From: Synergistaceae bacterium
Lineage (GTDB): Bacteria > Synergistota > Synergistia > Synergistales > Aminobacteriaceae
Direction: 5' to 3'
Assembly: GCA_017439345.1 (NCBI GenBank)
Contig: JAFSJJ010000021.1
Location: 30,342-94,341 of the forward strand
Length of the DNA stretch: 64,000 nt
Both the position numbers and the translations under genes were made by a program. The notes below the pieces were generated by a model. It was given only the letters and a program-made list of their open reading frames with translations. It did no database searches and was not told the origin of the DNA. Shown in pieces: positions 55,907 to 64,000 of this stretch (positions within the stretch are counted from its first letter, which is position 1; every line of letters starts with the position of its first letter).

Positions 55907-55937
55907 GACTCTGTCTTTAACGGCAGGGTCAATTTTT
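55907..55937 (+). terminator. Intrinsic terminator between the small CxxC gene and secA
   Basis: GACTCTGTC (55907-55915) pairs with GGCAGGGTC (55922-55930), followed by AATTTTTAT. It separates the frameshifted gene from secA. Confidence 0.75.
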
Positions 55938-55962
55938 ATATTATCACGGTTAAAATTTAGAA

Positions 55963-55968
55963 TATAAT
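55963..55968 (+). promoter_or_regulatory. Probable -10 box of the secA promoter
   Basis: A perfect TATAAT 32 bp before the secA ATG and just after the preceding terminator. The -35 is weak. Confidence 0.4.
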
Positions 55969-56000
55969 CTTGCAAATTTTTTATTTACACAGGAGGCAAA

Positions 56001-58670
56001 ATGTTTCTAGACGGCATCAAAAAATTTTTGGGACTGGATCCTAATGAACGAGCACTGAAAAAATATTCGGGTCTGGTCGATATTGTTAATTCATATTCTG
56101 AAGGCATTCACGCTAAATCAGATCAAGAGATCAAATCACGTTTCCAAGAGTTAAAGTCTCAAGCTCAGGACAACCCCGACTCACTTGATGACTTGCTGCC
56201 CGAAGTCTTTGCTATAGTCCGCGAAGTCTCTGACAGGACAATAGGACTCAGACACTATGACGTTCAGTTAATCGGCGGAATGGCTCTTCACGACGGCAGA
56301 ATTGCAGAGATGAAGACAGGCGAAGGAAAGACTCTAGTTGCTACCCTTGCAGTTGTCTTGAACGCTATGAAGGGCGAAGGAGTTCACCTTGTAACAGTCA
56401 ATGACTATCTTGCAGGAAGAGACGCGGAATGGATGCAGCCTATATATAACTTTCTGGGACTCTCTGTCGGAGTCATTTATCCGTATATGCCCGATGAAGA
56501 GAGATTACAGGCTTATAACTGCGATATAACTTACGGGACTAATTCAGAATTCGGCTTTGATTATTTGCGCGATAACATGGCAATGAGACTCAGCGACAAA
56601 GTTCAAAGGGGTCATTCATTCTGTATCGTTGACGAAGTTGACTCTATATTAATCGACGAAGCAAGGACTCCCCTTATAATCTCCGGGCCTTCTGATGATG
56701 ATACAGGACTCTATGTTAAAGCCGACAACGTAGCAAGGACTCTCAAAGAAGGCGTTGACTATGAGAAGGACGAGAAGGAACGCAGCATTTCTATAACCGA
56801 AGCAGGCATTCAGAAATGTGAAGAGTATCTCAAGATGCCCGGTTTATTCTCGGAGCTTATGCACTCTGACTTAGCACACAGGATCAATCAGGCACTAAAG
56901 GCTCACACACTGTACAAGCGCGATATTGATTATGTTGTTAAAGACGGCGAAATAATCATAGTTGACGAATTCACAGGGCGTTTAATGATAGGGCGCAGAT
57001 ACTCAGAAGGACTTCATCAGGCAATCGAAGCTAAAGAACGAGTCAAGATAGGCAGAGAGAGTCAGACTCTTGCAACTATAACACTTCAGAATTATTTCAG
57101 AATGTATAGAAAATTAGCAGGCATGACAGGTACAGCAGCCACTGAGTCAGAAGAGTTCAAGGAAATTTACGGACTCGAAGTTATAACGATTCCGACTCAT
57201 AAAGAAATGATTAGAGTAGATTTCCCTGATGTAATTTTCGCAACTGAACACGAGAAGTTCAAAGCCGTTACTGACGAAGTAGAAGACTGTTATAAAAGAG
57301 GCCAGCCCGTTCTTGTAGGCACTACTTCAATTGAGAATTCTGAACGAGTCAGCAAGTTACTCAAAGCCCGCAAGATACCTCATCATGTGTTAAACGCAAA
57401 GTATCACGAGAAAGAAGCATATATCGTAGCTCAGGCAGGACGTGAGAAGGCTGTTACGGTGGCTACGAACATGGCAGGACGAGGCACTGATATTATGTTA
57501 GGAGGCAATCCGGAATTTCTTGCGCGGGAGAAAGTTAATGCTTCAGAGAATCCTGAAGACTCGACTCTATATGAAAAATATTTGCAGGAGTACTCAGAGA
57601 AATGCAAAGCTGAACATGACAGAGTCGTTAATCTGGGAGGCTTGGCAATAATCGGCACAGAGAGGCATGAATCAAGACGAATAGATAACCAGTTAAGGGG
57701 ACGTTCAGGCCGTCAAGGTGATCCGGGAGCATCACGCTTTTATTTGTCGCTCGAAGATAATTTATTAAGACTCTTTGGGTCGGACAGGATTCAGCCTTTG
57801 ATGGGCAAACTTGGCATGAAGGACGGAGAAGCAATAGAGTCATCAATGCTCACTAAGATAATCGAGAACTCTCAAAAGAAGGTCGAAGAAATGCACTTTG
57901 ACATCCGCAAGCAGTTACTTGCATACGACAACGTCATGAATCAACAAAGGGAAGCTGTATATTCTGAACGTGAAGATCTGCTATCGACTCCAGATGACGA
58001 AATGATTATTTACGGCTGGGACATCATGAAGGGAGTAATTGATAACATTCTAGATAAATATTTCCCTGAAGATAACTCAGAACCTTCACCGGAAAGAGCA
58101 GCAAGCAAATTAAGAACTATATTCGGAGCCGGGGCTGAAGGCAGTATAGCAAGCGTTGATAACCGTTTGGACATGGAAGGCATGAAAGAAGAGATTTATT
58201 CACTCGTGAAAGCAAAATATGACTCAAAGATTCAAGAGTTCAGGGACTTGAGCGAGTCTGCTCCTGCTAATGTAGTCAGGGGGACAATACTTTATATACT
58301 CGATAATGACTGGAGAGAGCATTTAACAGCTATGGACGAGTTAAGGCGGGGAATAGGACTGCGTGCTATAGGCCAGAAGGATCCGTTAATTGAATATCAG
58401 TTCGAGTCATATAATTTGTTTCAAGAGATGATGGAACACGTAAAAAATTCGTTCTGCGACAGGATGCTCCGTTCAAGGGTCGTAACTCCTAGAGCAGAAC
58501 GCGAGAAGTTAAGACTCCAGTTCAGCAAGCCAGAGTTCTCGTCAAGTACGTCAAGTCAGCCAAATTCACAGCAGCCTGCACTAAAGAAATTACCCAAAGT
58601 AGGACGCAACGATCCATGCCCATGCGGTTCAGGAAAGAAATATAAATATTGTCATGGAAGGGGCTTATAA
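56001..58670 (+). CDS. secA: Preprotein translocase ATPase SecA
   Basis: 889 aa. NBD1 with [13 protein letters not shown] near residue 107 and [16 protein letters not shown] near 212. The preprotein cross-linking domain follows, then NBD2 with [25 protein letters not shown] near 553. Helical wing/scaffold parts end in the zinc SEC-C motif [19 protein letters not shown] at the C-terminus. Drives Sec-dependent export, relevant to the many signal-peptide proteins here. AGGAGG precedes the ATG. Confidence 0.97.
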   Translation: MFLDGIKKFLGLDPNERALKKYSGLVDIVNSYSEGIHAKSDQEIKSRFQELKSQAQDNPDSLDDLLPEVFAIVREVSDRTIGLRHYDVQLIGGMALHDGRIAEMKTGEGKTLVATLAVVLNAMKGEGVHLVTVNDYLAGRDAEWMQPIYNFLGLSVGVIYPYMPDEERLQAYNCDITYGTNSEFGFDYLRDNMAMRLSDKVQRGHSFCIVDEVDSILIDEARTPLIISGPSDDDTGLYVKADNVARTLKEGVDYEKDEKERSISITEAGIQKCEEYLKMPGLFSELMHSDLAHRINQALKAHTLYKRDIDYVVKDGEIIIVDEFTGRLMIGRRYSEGLHQAIEAKERVKIGRESQTLATITLQNYFRMYRKLAGMTGTAATESEEFKEIYGLEVITIPTHKEMIRVDFPDVIFATEHEKFKAVTDEVEDCYKRGQPVLVGTTSIENSERVSKLLKARKIPHHVLNAKYHEKEAYIVAQAGREKAVTVATNMAGRGTDIMLGGNPEFLAREKVNASENPEDSTLYEKYLQEYSEKCKAEHDRVVNLGGLAIIGTERHESRRIDNQLRGRSGRQGDPGASRFYLSLEDNLLRLFGSDRIQPLMGKLGMKDGEAIESSMLTKIIENSQKKVEEMHFDIRKQLLAYDNVMNQQREAVYSEREDLLSTPDDEMIIYGWDIMKGVIDNILDKYFPEDNSEPSPERAASKLRTIFGAGAEGSIASVDNRLDMEGMKEEIYSLVKAKYDSKIQEFRDLSESAPANVVRGTILYILDNDWREHLTAMDELRRGIGLRAIGQKDPLIEYQFESYNLFQEMMEHVKNSFCDRMLRSRVVTPRAEREKLRLQFSKPEFSSSTSSQPNSQQPALKKLPKVGRNDPCPCGSGKKYKYCHGRGL

Positions 58671-58675
58671 ATCCA

Positions 58676-60421
58676 GTGAGTAAAAAATTTTTCGCAGCAC
58701 TAATTCTTATAGCGTGTTTGAGTCTTCCTGTATTACCTGTATCAGCAGCTCCTGCACCTGAATATAATTTATCGCGAATGAGGCAGATGAACCCTGACTT
58801 CACGACTTACCCCGAAGCACAGGGCATAATATGGCTCAAGAGAGTCAATGTCTCACGTTCTGACAACGGCGGAATGCAGACGACACGACTCTATGTCATA
58901 CGCGGACGAAGGGGACTCGGCGGGCAGTGGGTCAACTGGAACATTCAGACTCCTGAAAACGGCAGTGCTGAAGTCCTCGAAGCAAGCATTTATGACGCTA
59001 ATACAGGAGCTAAGATCGGCAGTGTCTTACCTGTTCAAGATATTGAAGCAAGTGTAATTCACGTGAACTTTTCAGGCTTACCCGATGAGTTCATTATTGC
59101 CCTGTCATGGAGTGAAGAGCTCCCCGAACAGCTTTCGATTGAAGGATTATGCTTATTTCAAGAAGAGTTAAGAGTCTGGGAGTCAATACTTGAAGTCATA
59201 TCGCCTCAGAAATTAATATATAAGACTTTCCCCGGACGCGAACCCCCTGAAGTCGAGGAACGCAGCTCAGATACTGTTTATTCATGGCGCAAGATTAATT
59301 TAGAACCTCATAATCCATATAATGAACTCGCAAGAACTAACAAATCAGGAGTAGTGTTCAGCACCAGAGAAGGAGACTCGGGACTAACAGGAATTATCAG
59401 GAACGCAGAGTCAACAGGAAACATCCCGGAACCTGCTAACTTGAGAAAGATTAATGCCCTGGGATTAATTGACTGGTTAAGCAGTCAGCCCGAAATAATT
59501 TTGTCAGAAGGTACAGCCCGTAAAATTCCGTCTTCAGGTGAATGGAGCAGGCGGGAGAAAATATTGCTCGCTAAGTCATGGCTTGAGTCACGAAAGATTA
59601 ACGCTAATATAGTCTGGCAGCTTCCGTTTGAACCCGATGTAAGTACGCCCCTGTGTGCTGCTATGTTTGATGATCCTGTGCTTGAACTCTCAGAGAAAAG
59701 AAACGATACAACTTTTCACGACATGATAGACTCGAAATTACTCGCCGGAGCAAAAATTTACGGATTTGAGAACGGAATAATAATCAACAGGAGAATCCCT
59801 GCGTCAAAGTCAAGTGATAATAAACTCTCTGCAATTATGAATCTCAATCTCGATGACAACGGTATGTTGAGCGGCAATATACGAGTCATCCTCAGGGGGG
59901 CATGGGCAGGCTTAATGCTGGGCAGTGACTCGAAGCCTTCAGACGGAGTCTTAAGGGGTGCACTGCTCTCACTGTTTCCGGGACTGAGCAACTATCACAG
60001 CGTAAAATATTCCAGTTCAAAGGGTACTCCCATAATATCATTTACCCTTGACAAGAAGCCCGGTATCTCAGGTTCTGGAGTCAGATGGCTGGCACGTCCG
60101 CCGTTTTTCGAGCCTTCAGCGATGAGGGCATTAGGCACTAAGGCAGCTCCCGTTGAGATAAAATTTCCGTTCATAGTAGATCAAGACATAACTATAAATT
60201 TTCCCAAGAAGGCAACAGAAGCGTTAATATCAGGCAAGACAGCAAGAGAGCCTGATAAAATTAATTATTCTGATGAGAGCAGAAGCCGCAGAAAAAGTTT
60301 TACGACTCAGGCAAGACTTGAAGTTAATCTGCAATCAGTGAGCGAAAATAACATGATTATCCTGCAAAAAGTGTTGAATCAATGGCGCGCATTCGGTGCA
60401 AGAAATATTCCTGTGAGATAA
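58676..60421 (+). CDS. Exported protein of unknown function (DUF3857/transglutaminase-like N-terminal features)
   Basis: 581 aa from GTG 58676, chosen because it starts a clean signal peptide (SKKFFAALILIACLSLPVLPVSAAPAP). ATG 58649 would lie in the secA end. The mature protein has beta-rich stretches (TTRLYVIRGRRGLG, IIALSWSEELPE) that resemble the DUF3857 domain which precedes transglutaminase cores. A weak SREKILLAKSWLESRKINANIVWQLP segment matches the common helix, but I do not find a clear Cys-His-Asp triad. The C-terminus has more beta structure. The gene lies between secA and argS and is co-directional with both. Confidence 0.65.
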   Translation: MSKKFFAALILIACLSLPVLPVSAAPAPEYNLSRMRQMNPDFTTYPEAQGIIWLKRVNVSRSDNGGMQTTRLYVIRGRRGLGGQWVNWNIQTPENGSAEVLEASIYDANTGAKIGSVLPVQDIEASVIHVNFSGLPDEFIIALSWSEELPEQLSIEGLCLFQEELRVWESILEVISPQKLIYKTFPGREPPEVEERSSDTVYSWRKINLEPHNPYNELARTNKSGVVFSTREGDSGLTGIIRNAESTGNIPEPANLRKINALGLIDWLSSQPEIILSEGTARKIPSSGEWSRREKILLAKSWLESRKINANIVWQLPFEPDVSTPLCAAMFDDPVLELSEKRNDTTFHDMIDSKLLAGAKIYGFENGIIINRRIPASKSSDNKLSAIMNLNLDDNGMLSGNIRVILRGAWAGLMLGSDSKPSDGVLRGALLSLFPGLSNYHSVKYSSSKGTPIISFTLDKKPGISGSGVRWLARPPFFEPSAMRALGTKAAPVEIKFPFIVDQDITINFPKKATEALISGKTAREPDKINYSDESRSRRKSFTTQARLEVNLQSVSENNMIILQKVLNQWRAFGARNIPVR

Positions 60422-60449
60422 TATGCGTTCAGAAGGTGATGTATTTAAC

Positions 60450-62123
60450 ATGAAAGGTGAAAATATTGCAGTTCAAAGCCTGAATGATTCGTTAAACAAA
60501 GCAATTCAGTCATCAGGAGCAGAAGACGCAGACGCATTTAAATTCGAGAGACCAAGAGACTCAGGACACGGCGACAGGGCATCAAGTGCAGCATTGAAAC
60601 TCGCTCGATTCTTGAAGTCGAGTCCCAGAGACATAGCAGCAAAGATAACAGCAAATCTTGAGTCAGAATTCATTAATAAAATCGAAGTTGCAGGCGCAGG
60701 CTTCGTGAATATATTCTTGTCCAATAATTTTTATTCGCAGGTCATTCAAGACGTATTAAGGCAGGGCAGAGATTACGGCTCAGTCAATCTTGGATCAGGC
60801 AAAAATATTCAAGTCGAGTTCGTCAGCGCAAATCCTACAGGGCCTCTTCACATTGGTCATGGTCGAGGGGCGGCAGTCGGTGATGTAGTTGCGAGAATAC
60901 TTGCTTTCACAGGCTGGAACGTCCAGAGAGAATATTACGTTAATGACTCAGGCTTGCAGATCCAAACTTTGGGAAAATCTACTCAGGCAAGATATTTTGA
61001 GTTATTAGGACGTGAATCAAATTTCCCTGAGACAGGCTACAAGGGCGAATATATTTATGACTTGGCACGCGAAATAATTGAACTCGAAGGCAGCAAATTT
61101 CTTGATGTCCCCCGTGAAGAGAGCTTAGACTACTTCAAGGACTACGCAGCAAACAAGATCATGAACGGCATTAAATCGGACTTAGAGAGATTCAGAGTCA
61201 GCTTCGATAAATTTTTCCCTGAAGGCTATTTGCATGAGAACGGACTCGTTAAATCAGCAATGGAAGATTTGAAGTCAAGAGGCTTTGCATATGAGTCAGA
61301 CGGTGCCCTCTGGTTCAAGACAGAAGACACAATCGGAGACGACAAAGACAGGGTATTAATCCGCGCTAACGGTGTGCCTACGTACTTTGCTTCAGATATT
61401 GCCTATCACAGAAATAAATTTATAACTCGTAAATTCGACAGAGTCATAGACGTATGGGGAGCAGATCATCACGGTTATATAGCACGAGTCAAAGCAGCAA
61501 TTAAGGCAATGGGACGAGACCCCGAAAATTTTGAAGTGTTGTTAATACAGCTCGTTAATTTAATTCGCGGCGGCAAAAGCGTCAACATGTCGACCAGGGC
61601 AGGAGAATTTATTACTCTTAGAGATGTCCTTGACGATACAGGAGTCGATGCAGCGAGATTCTTTTTCCTGACTAAGAGAAGTGATACGCCTCTTGACTTT
61701 GATCTTGACGTGGCTCACAAGCAGACGAGTGAGAATCCTGTGTATTATATTCAATATGCACATGCAAGAATTTCCGGAGTGTTACGCGAGTTCGTGAACA
61801 GGGGCGGTTCTCTTGAGGGTCTTGACTCTGAATATATTCCGCCTGAAATTTTCGATGACAAGAACGCAAAAGATTTAGCCGATGCATTGGCATTGTTCCC
61901 TGAAGAGATTTCGCAGGCTTCCAGTGAGAGAGCTCCTCAGGCTGTTACGAGCTATGTATTGAATCTCGCAGGAATCTTTCACGCATTCTATAACACGAAT
62001 CGAATACTTGACGAACCTGATAAAAAAATTTCTCTCGGCCGAATAAATATAATCAGAGCTGTAAAAATAGTTCTTGCTACATGTCTTGATTTACTCGGAG
62101 TCAGTGCGCCTGAAAGAATGTAA
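60450..62123 (+). CDS. argS: Arginyl-tRNA synthetase
   Basis: 557 aa from ATG 60450 (AAGGTGAT 9 nt upstream). Class I motif PTGPLHIGHGRGAAVG near residue 124 (HIGH), and the KMSK-equivalent SVNMSTRAGEF near 380. The N-terminal Arg_tRNA_synt_N domain and the C-terminal DALR anticodon-binding domain are present. The upstream in-frame ATG at 60423 adds only nine residues. Confidence 0.96.
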   Translation: MKGENIAVQSLNDSLNKAIQSSGAEDADAFKFERPRDSGHGDRASSAALKLARFLKSSPRDIAAKITANLESEFINKIEVAGAGFVNIFLSNNFYSQVIQDVLRQGRDYGSVNLGSGKNIQVEFVSANPTGPLHIGHGRGAAVGDVVARILAFTGWNVQREYYVNDSGLQIQTLGKSTQARYFELLGRESNFPETGYKGEYIYDLAREIIELEGSKFLDVPREESLDYFKDYAANKIMNGIKSDLERFRVSFDKFFPEGYLHENGLVKSAMEDLKSRGFAYESDGALWFKTEDTIGDDKDRVLIRANGVPTYFASDIAYHRNKFITRKFDRVIDVWGADHHGYIARVKAAIKAMGRDPENFEVLLIQLVNLIRGGKSVNMSTRAGEFITLRDVLDDTGVDAARFFFLTKRSDTPLDFDLDVAHKQTSENPVYYIQYAHARISGVLREFVNRGGSLEGLDSEYIPPEIFDDKNAKDLADALALFPEEISQASSERAPQAVTSYVLNLAGIFHAFYNTNRILDEPDKKISLGRINIIRAVKIVLATCLDLLGVSAPERM

Positions 62124-62131
62124 TATATCTT

Positions 62132-62425
62132 ATGCCTTCGATTAAGAGAGTATTTCTTATTGTGATTATAGTCGTGCTTCTGGCTATTACTGTGAGCTAT
62201 TACAGATTCGAGCTTGACAGGATAGCCCAGATCCGCGCGTCAATCAGCAAGAGTGAAGAGATACTCAAGCAGAAGCGTGATAACGTTAGGGACTATCAAG
62301 AGAAGGTGAAGTTCTACAAGACAAAAGAAGGCATAGAACATTTGGCACGTGAGCAGTATAATCTTGTAACTCAGGGCGAGCGTGTTATATTATTAAGAAG
62401 TCCTGACGTTATTCCGCAGTTTTGA
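62132..62425 (+). CDS. FtsB/DivIC septum-formation-initiator family protein
   Basis: 97 aa. One N-terminal membrane helix (VFLIVIIVVLLAITVSYY), then a coiled coil (KSEEILKQKRDNVRDYQEKVKFY), and the conserved IEHLAREQYNLVTQGERVILL end. This is the DivIC/FtsB divisome layout. It begins 8 bp after argS, so co-transcription is likely. A convergent terminator and copy C of the 11-bp paired repeat follow. Confidence 0.88.
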   Translation: MPSIKRVFLIVIIVVLLAITVSYYRFELDRIAQIRASISKSEEILKQKRDNVRDYQEKVKFYKTKEGIEHLAREQYNLVTQGERVILLRSPDVIPQF

Positions 62426-62446
62426 ATTCACGAGATAAATCGCAAG

Positions 62447-62469
62447 TTACTAATACAATTACTAATACA
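62447..62469 (-). repeat. Paired 11-bp direct repeat TGTATTAGTAA, copy C
   Basis: On the minus strand, two TGTATTAGTAA units separated by T, identical to copy A at 12338-12360. It lies between the ends of the convergent FtsB-type and GtrA genes. Confidence 0.8.
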
Positions 62470-62519
62470 AACAGTGTGATTAGTTTCTTGACGTGAGCAA
62501 ATTAGCGAATATAAATAAA

Positions 62520-62570
62520 TTCTCTCTAAATTAGATCAGCGTGAAATAGTTTAGAGGGAAAATTTTAAAT
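62520..62570. terminator. Likely bidirectional terminator between FtsB-type and GtrA genes
   Basis: TTCTCTCTAAA (62520-62530) pairs with TTTAGAGGGAA (62550-62560) over 11 bp with one wobble. AATTTT follows on the plus strand and TTTATTTAT-like bases on the minus strand, suiting the two convergent genes. Confidence 0.7.
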
Positions 62571-62984
62571 TTATATTTTCTCAATGACAGCTTTCATGAC
62601 TATAAAATTTATTATCATAGTAACAGGAGTCACAAATATTTTTGAGATAGTAGACGAGAGACTTTGCGGTAAATCCGGATTCAAAATATCAGCTATTACA
62701 TGATTTATATTTGAAAGCAGTATAGAAATCAGATATATCATAATGAACTGGTAAAGAATATAAACAGCGTACTTAATTTTCAGCGGAATTTTGCTTCTTT
62801 TGAGAAATATTTTTCTTGTCGCTGTTACAAATGCAAACGTTACTCCTGCCCATGAACTTATTATGTTATTAAGAACGAGATTACAGGATATAAATCCTAA
62901 ACATGTATATATACAAAAATCCAGTAGCCATCCTATGCCGCTTATACCAAAAAAGTTTATTGCCTGAATAAAAATTTTTTGCAT
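62571..62984 (-). CDS. GtrA-like membrane protein
   Basis: 137 aa with about four hydrophobic segments: GISGIGWLLDFCIYTCLGFISCNLVLNNIISSWAGVTFAFVTATRKIFL, then YAVYILYQFIMIYLISILLS, and a C-terminal TPVTMIINFIVMKAVI. The layout is that of GtrA, which flips undecaprenyl-linked sugars for surface polysaccharides. Transcribed toward the FtsB-type gene. Consistent with the surface-glycan theme of the window. Confidence 0.82.
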   Translation of the reverse strand: MQKIFIQAINFFGISGIGWLLDFCIYTCLGFISCNLVLNNIISSWAGVTFAFVTATRKIFLKRSKIPLKIKYAVYILYQFIMIYLISILLSNINHVIADILNPDLPQSLSSTISKIFVTPVTMIINFIVMKAVIEKI

Positions 62985-63015
62985 TTTTGAAAATTGTTAC
63001 AAATTGTTAAAACTG

Positions 63016-63576
63016 TTAAAATTTATTGATAATAAACACAGAAGCTCCTGTTAAATTAGCTGCCTCGATTCCGGGCGCAGAGTCCTCAAAAATTATAGTA
63101 TGTCCGCCGTCTGTATCAAAATATTTCATTGCCAGTATAAACCCCTCCGGAGACGGTTTCATGTTTTCTACGTCCTCCTGAGTAATAATTAAGTCAAATA
63201 AATCTTCATAACCGAAAAATTTTAATATCTCAAGTGAATTTTTTCTTGATGCTGTTGTAACCAGAGCAATATTATAAATCTCCCTGATTAAATTTATTAT
63301 CGCAAACAAATGAGTATTTACCCGCGTTTTATTAATATAATCGATGTAGGCTTCTTTCTTGAGGCTATGAATATTTTCAATGTCAGTCTCACCGCCGGCA
63401 ATTACAGGGAGAAATTCTTTATAATGTCTGCCTGCGCAGTTATTAACGAAATAATCTCTGTCAAGATTTATGCCGTAGAAACTTAGTGCTTTCCTGTATG
63501 AAAAATAATTTACGTCCGAAGTATCGAAAAGAGTACCGTCAAGGTCAAATATTGCAAGATATTTTTTATGTTTCAT
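63016..63576 (-). CDS. HAD-family phosphatase (phosphoglycolate phosphatase-like)
   Basis: 186 aa HAD hydrolase. Motif I FDLDGTLFDTSD at the N-terminus, motif II ALVTTASRKN near residue 110, motif III-like KPSPEGFILAMKYF near 142 and motif IV IIFEDSAPGIEAAN near 163. The helical cap insert resembles subclass Ia. Substrate is unknown. GGAG lies before the ATG. Upstream on the same strand are the remains of another gene, cut by an IS element. Confidence 0.88.
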   Translation of the reverse strand: MKHKKYLAIFDLDGTLFDTSDVNYFSYRKALSFYGINLDRDYFVNNCAGRHYKEFLPVIAGGETDIENIHSLKKEAYIDYINKTRVNTHLFAIINLIREIYNIALVTTASRKNSLEILKFFGYEDLFDLIITQEDVENMKPSPEGFILAMKYFDTDGGHTIIFEDSAPGIEAANLTGASVFIINKF

Positions 63577-63581
63577 GTTAA

Positions 63582-63755
63582 TTAATCATCTCCGTACATT
63601 TTTATTACATCGCTGATGACAGTGAGCATTCCTGCATAGAATAAAGCTGCCGTGCGTTCATCACGATTAATTTTGTAGGTCATTAACCTCAGCCAATGAA
63701 CTATTTCATGAAAATATATACTGCGCGTTAAGTCTTGACCTAAATTTTGAAGAAA
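63582..63755 (-). pseudogene. 3' remnant of a gene interrupted by an IS200/IS605 element
   Basis: The minus-strand frame reads to a stop at 63582-63584 with about 58 codons: ...LQNLGQDLTRSIYFHEIVHWLRLMTYKINRD, ending in VIKMYGDD. Its 5' part is missing because the IS left-end hairpin begins at 63756. The FHEIVHW stretch has a HExxH pattern, which could be a zinc-protease motif or chance. Five bases separate it from the HAD gene, and a shared GGAG site overlaps its end. Family not recognised. Confidence 0.6.
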
Positions 63756-64000
63756 AGCTGCCGCATTCTCGCGACTTTAGTCGTGAGTTAGGCAGCTATA
63801 AATTTTATTTTTTATATTTTTACTTATATTTTCTCTTCCCCTTTCTCATACATATGTTATAATATTTACGAGGTGAGAGAATGGAAGTACATCATGGAAG
63901 AGGCTACATATATTCTATACAATATCATATAGTATGGTGTGTCAAGTATAGGAGAAAAGTTATAAATTCTCAAATAGAGAAAAGTTTACTGGAAATTTTA
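63756..64000 (+). mobile_element. IS200/IS605-family element, left end (right end outside window)
   Basis: The left end has a long imperfect palindrome: outer arms AGCTGCC (63756-63762) and GGCAGCT (63791-63797), inner arms CTCGCGAC (63768-63775) and GTCGTGAG (63780-63787) around a TTTA loop. Such subterminal hairpins are recognised by Y1 transposases. The tnpA start follows at 63881. Confidence 0.8.
63881..64000 (+). CDS. tnpA: IS200/IS605-family transposase TnpA (5' part)
   Basis: The frame begins MEVHHGRGYIYSIQYHIVWC and continues VKYRRKVINSQIEKSLLEIL to the window edge (40 codons). The HIVWCVKYRRKVI block is the diagnostic N-terminal sequence of Y1 single-strand transposases; the catalytic HUH and Tyr lie beyond the edge. 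GAGGTG precedes the ATG by about five bases, and TATAAT occurs at 63858-63863. Confidence 0.85.
   Translation, partial: MEVHHGRGYIYSIQYHIVWCVKYRRKVINSQIEKSLLEIL

Overview
The window looks like a chromosomal piece of a moderately AT-rich Synergistetes (Synergistaceae-like) bacterium. The strongest taxonomic clue is two large secreted proteins (23911-26973 and 27181-30645) that end in the Synergistetes-type C-terminal sorting signal: a Gly/Cys-rich GGCxSG stretch, a hydrophobic helix, then a basic tail. The diderm, anaerobic gene content fits this. No rRNA, tRNA or CRISPR array was seen.

Layout. 1-12.0 kb, minus strand: a zinc-ribbon/SH3 membrane protein, then a long, tightly packed translation cluster transcribed rimP-nusA-ylxRQ-infB-rbfA-nrnA-truB-ribF-tatD-tgt-tsaC. 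It is preceded by a promoter and a leader terminator. 12.5-17.4 kb: two TerD-family genes, threonine ammonia-lyase and a DEAH helicase. 17.4-22.6 kb, minus: infC-rpmI-rplT-pheS-pheT-orf72-zapA with a leader terminator. 22.7-30.8 kb: UDP-galactopyranose mutase and two paralogous giant surface proteins. Each surface gene has a promoter 34 bp downstream of a run of exactly 10 G. 30.8-34.9 kb: a 2-hydroxyacyl-CoA dehydratase/double-cubane-type protein in an operon with a NitT/TauT-type ABC importer. 35.1-38.7 kb: a coiled-coil membrane protein, then four overlapping genes for an unknown protein, a short lipoate ligase, an H-protein and a radical SAM protein. 38.8-43.9 kb: a YitT-type membrane protein, a NYN-type putative nuclease, an exported flavodoxin, cbiA, and thiT under a TPP riboswitch. 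44.0-50.5 kb: a carbohydrate-binding lipoprotein, an ArsR regulator with a metal P-type ATPase, and two tandemly duplicated glycosyltransferases. The first glycosyltransferase is out of frame at a (GCAACCA)4 repeat. 50.5-62.4 kb: patB, rseP, ispG, an acetyltransferase, an oxidoreductase, a frameshifted small gene, secA, an exported protein, argS and a FtsB/DivIC gene. 62.5-64 kb: a GtrA protein, a HAD phosphatase, a gene remnant and the left end plus tnpA start of an IS200/IS605 element.

Most notable: several loci bear the marks of phase variation acting on the cell surface. These are a heptanucleotide repeat that switches a glycosyltransferase frame (off here, on with three copies) and two poly-G tracts upstream of paralogous adhesin-like genes. 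A second candidate system is the four-gene lipoyl operon. It carries a lipoate ligase that stops where the accessory domain should begin, an H-protein without glycine-cleavage partners, and a radical SAM enzyme. Other loose ends are a paired 11-bp direct repeat found at three intergenic sites and a strong visual excess of GAGTC/GACTC throughout.
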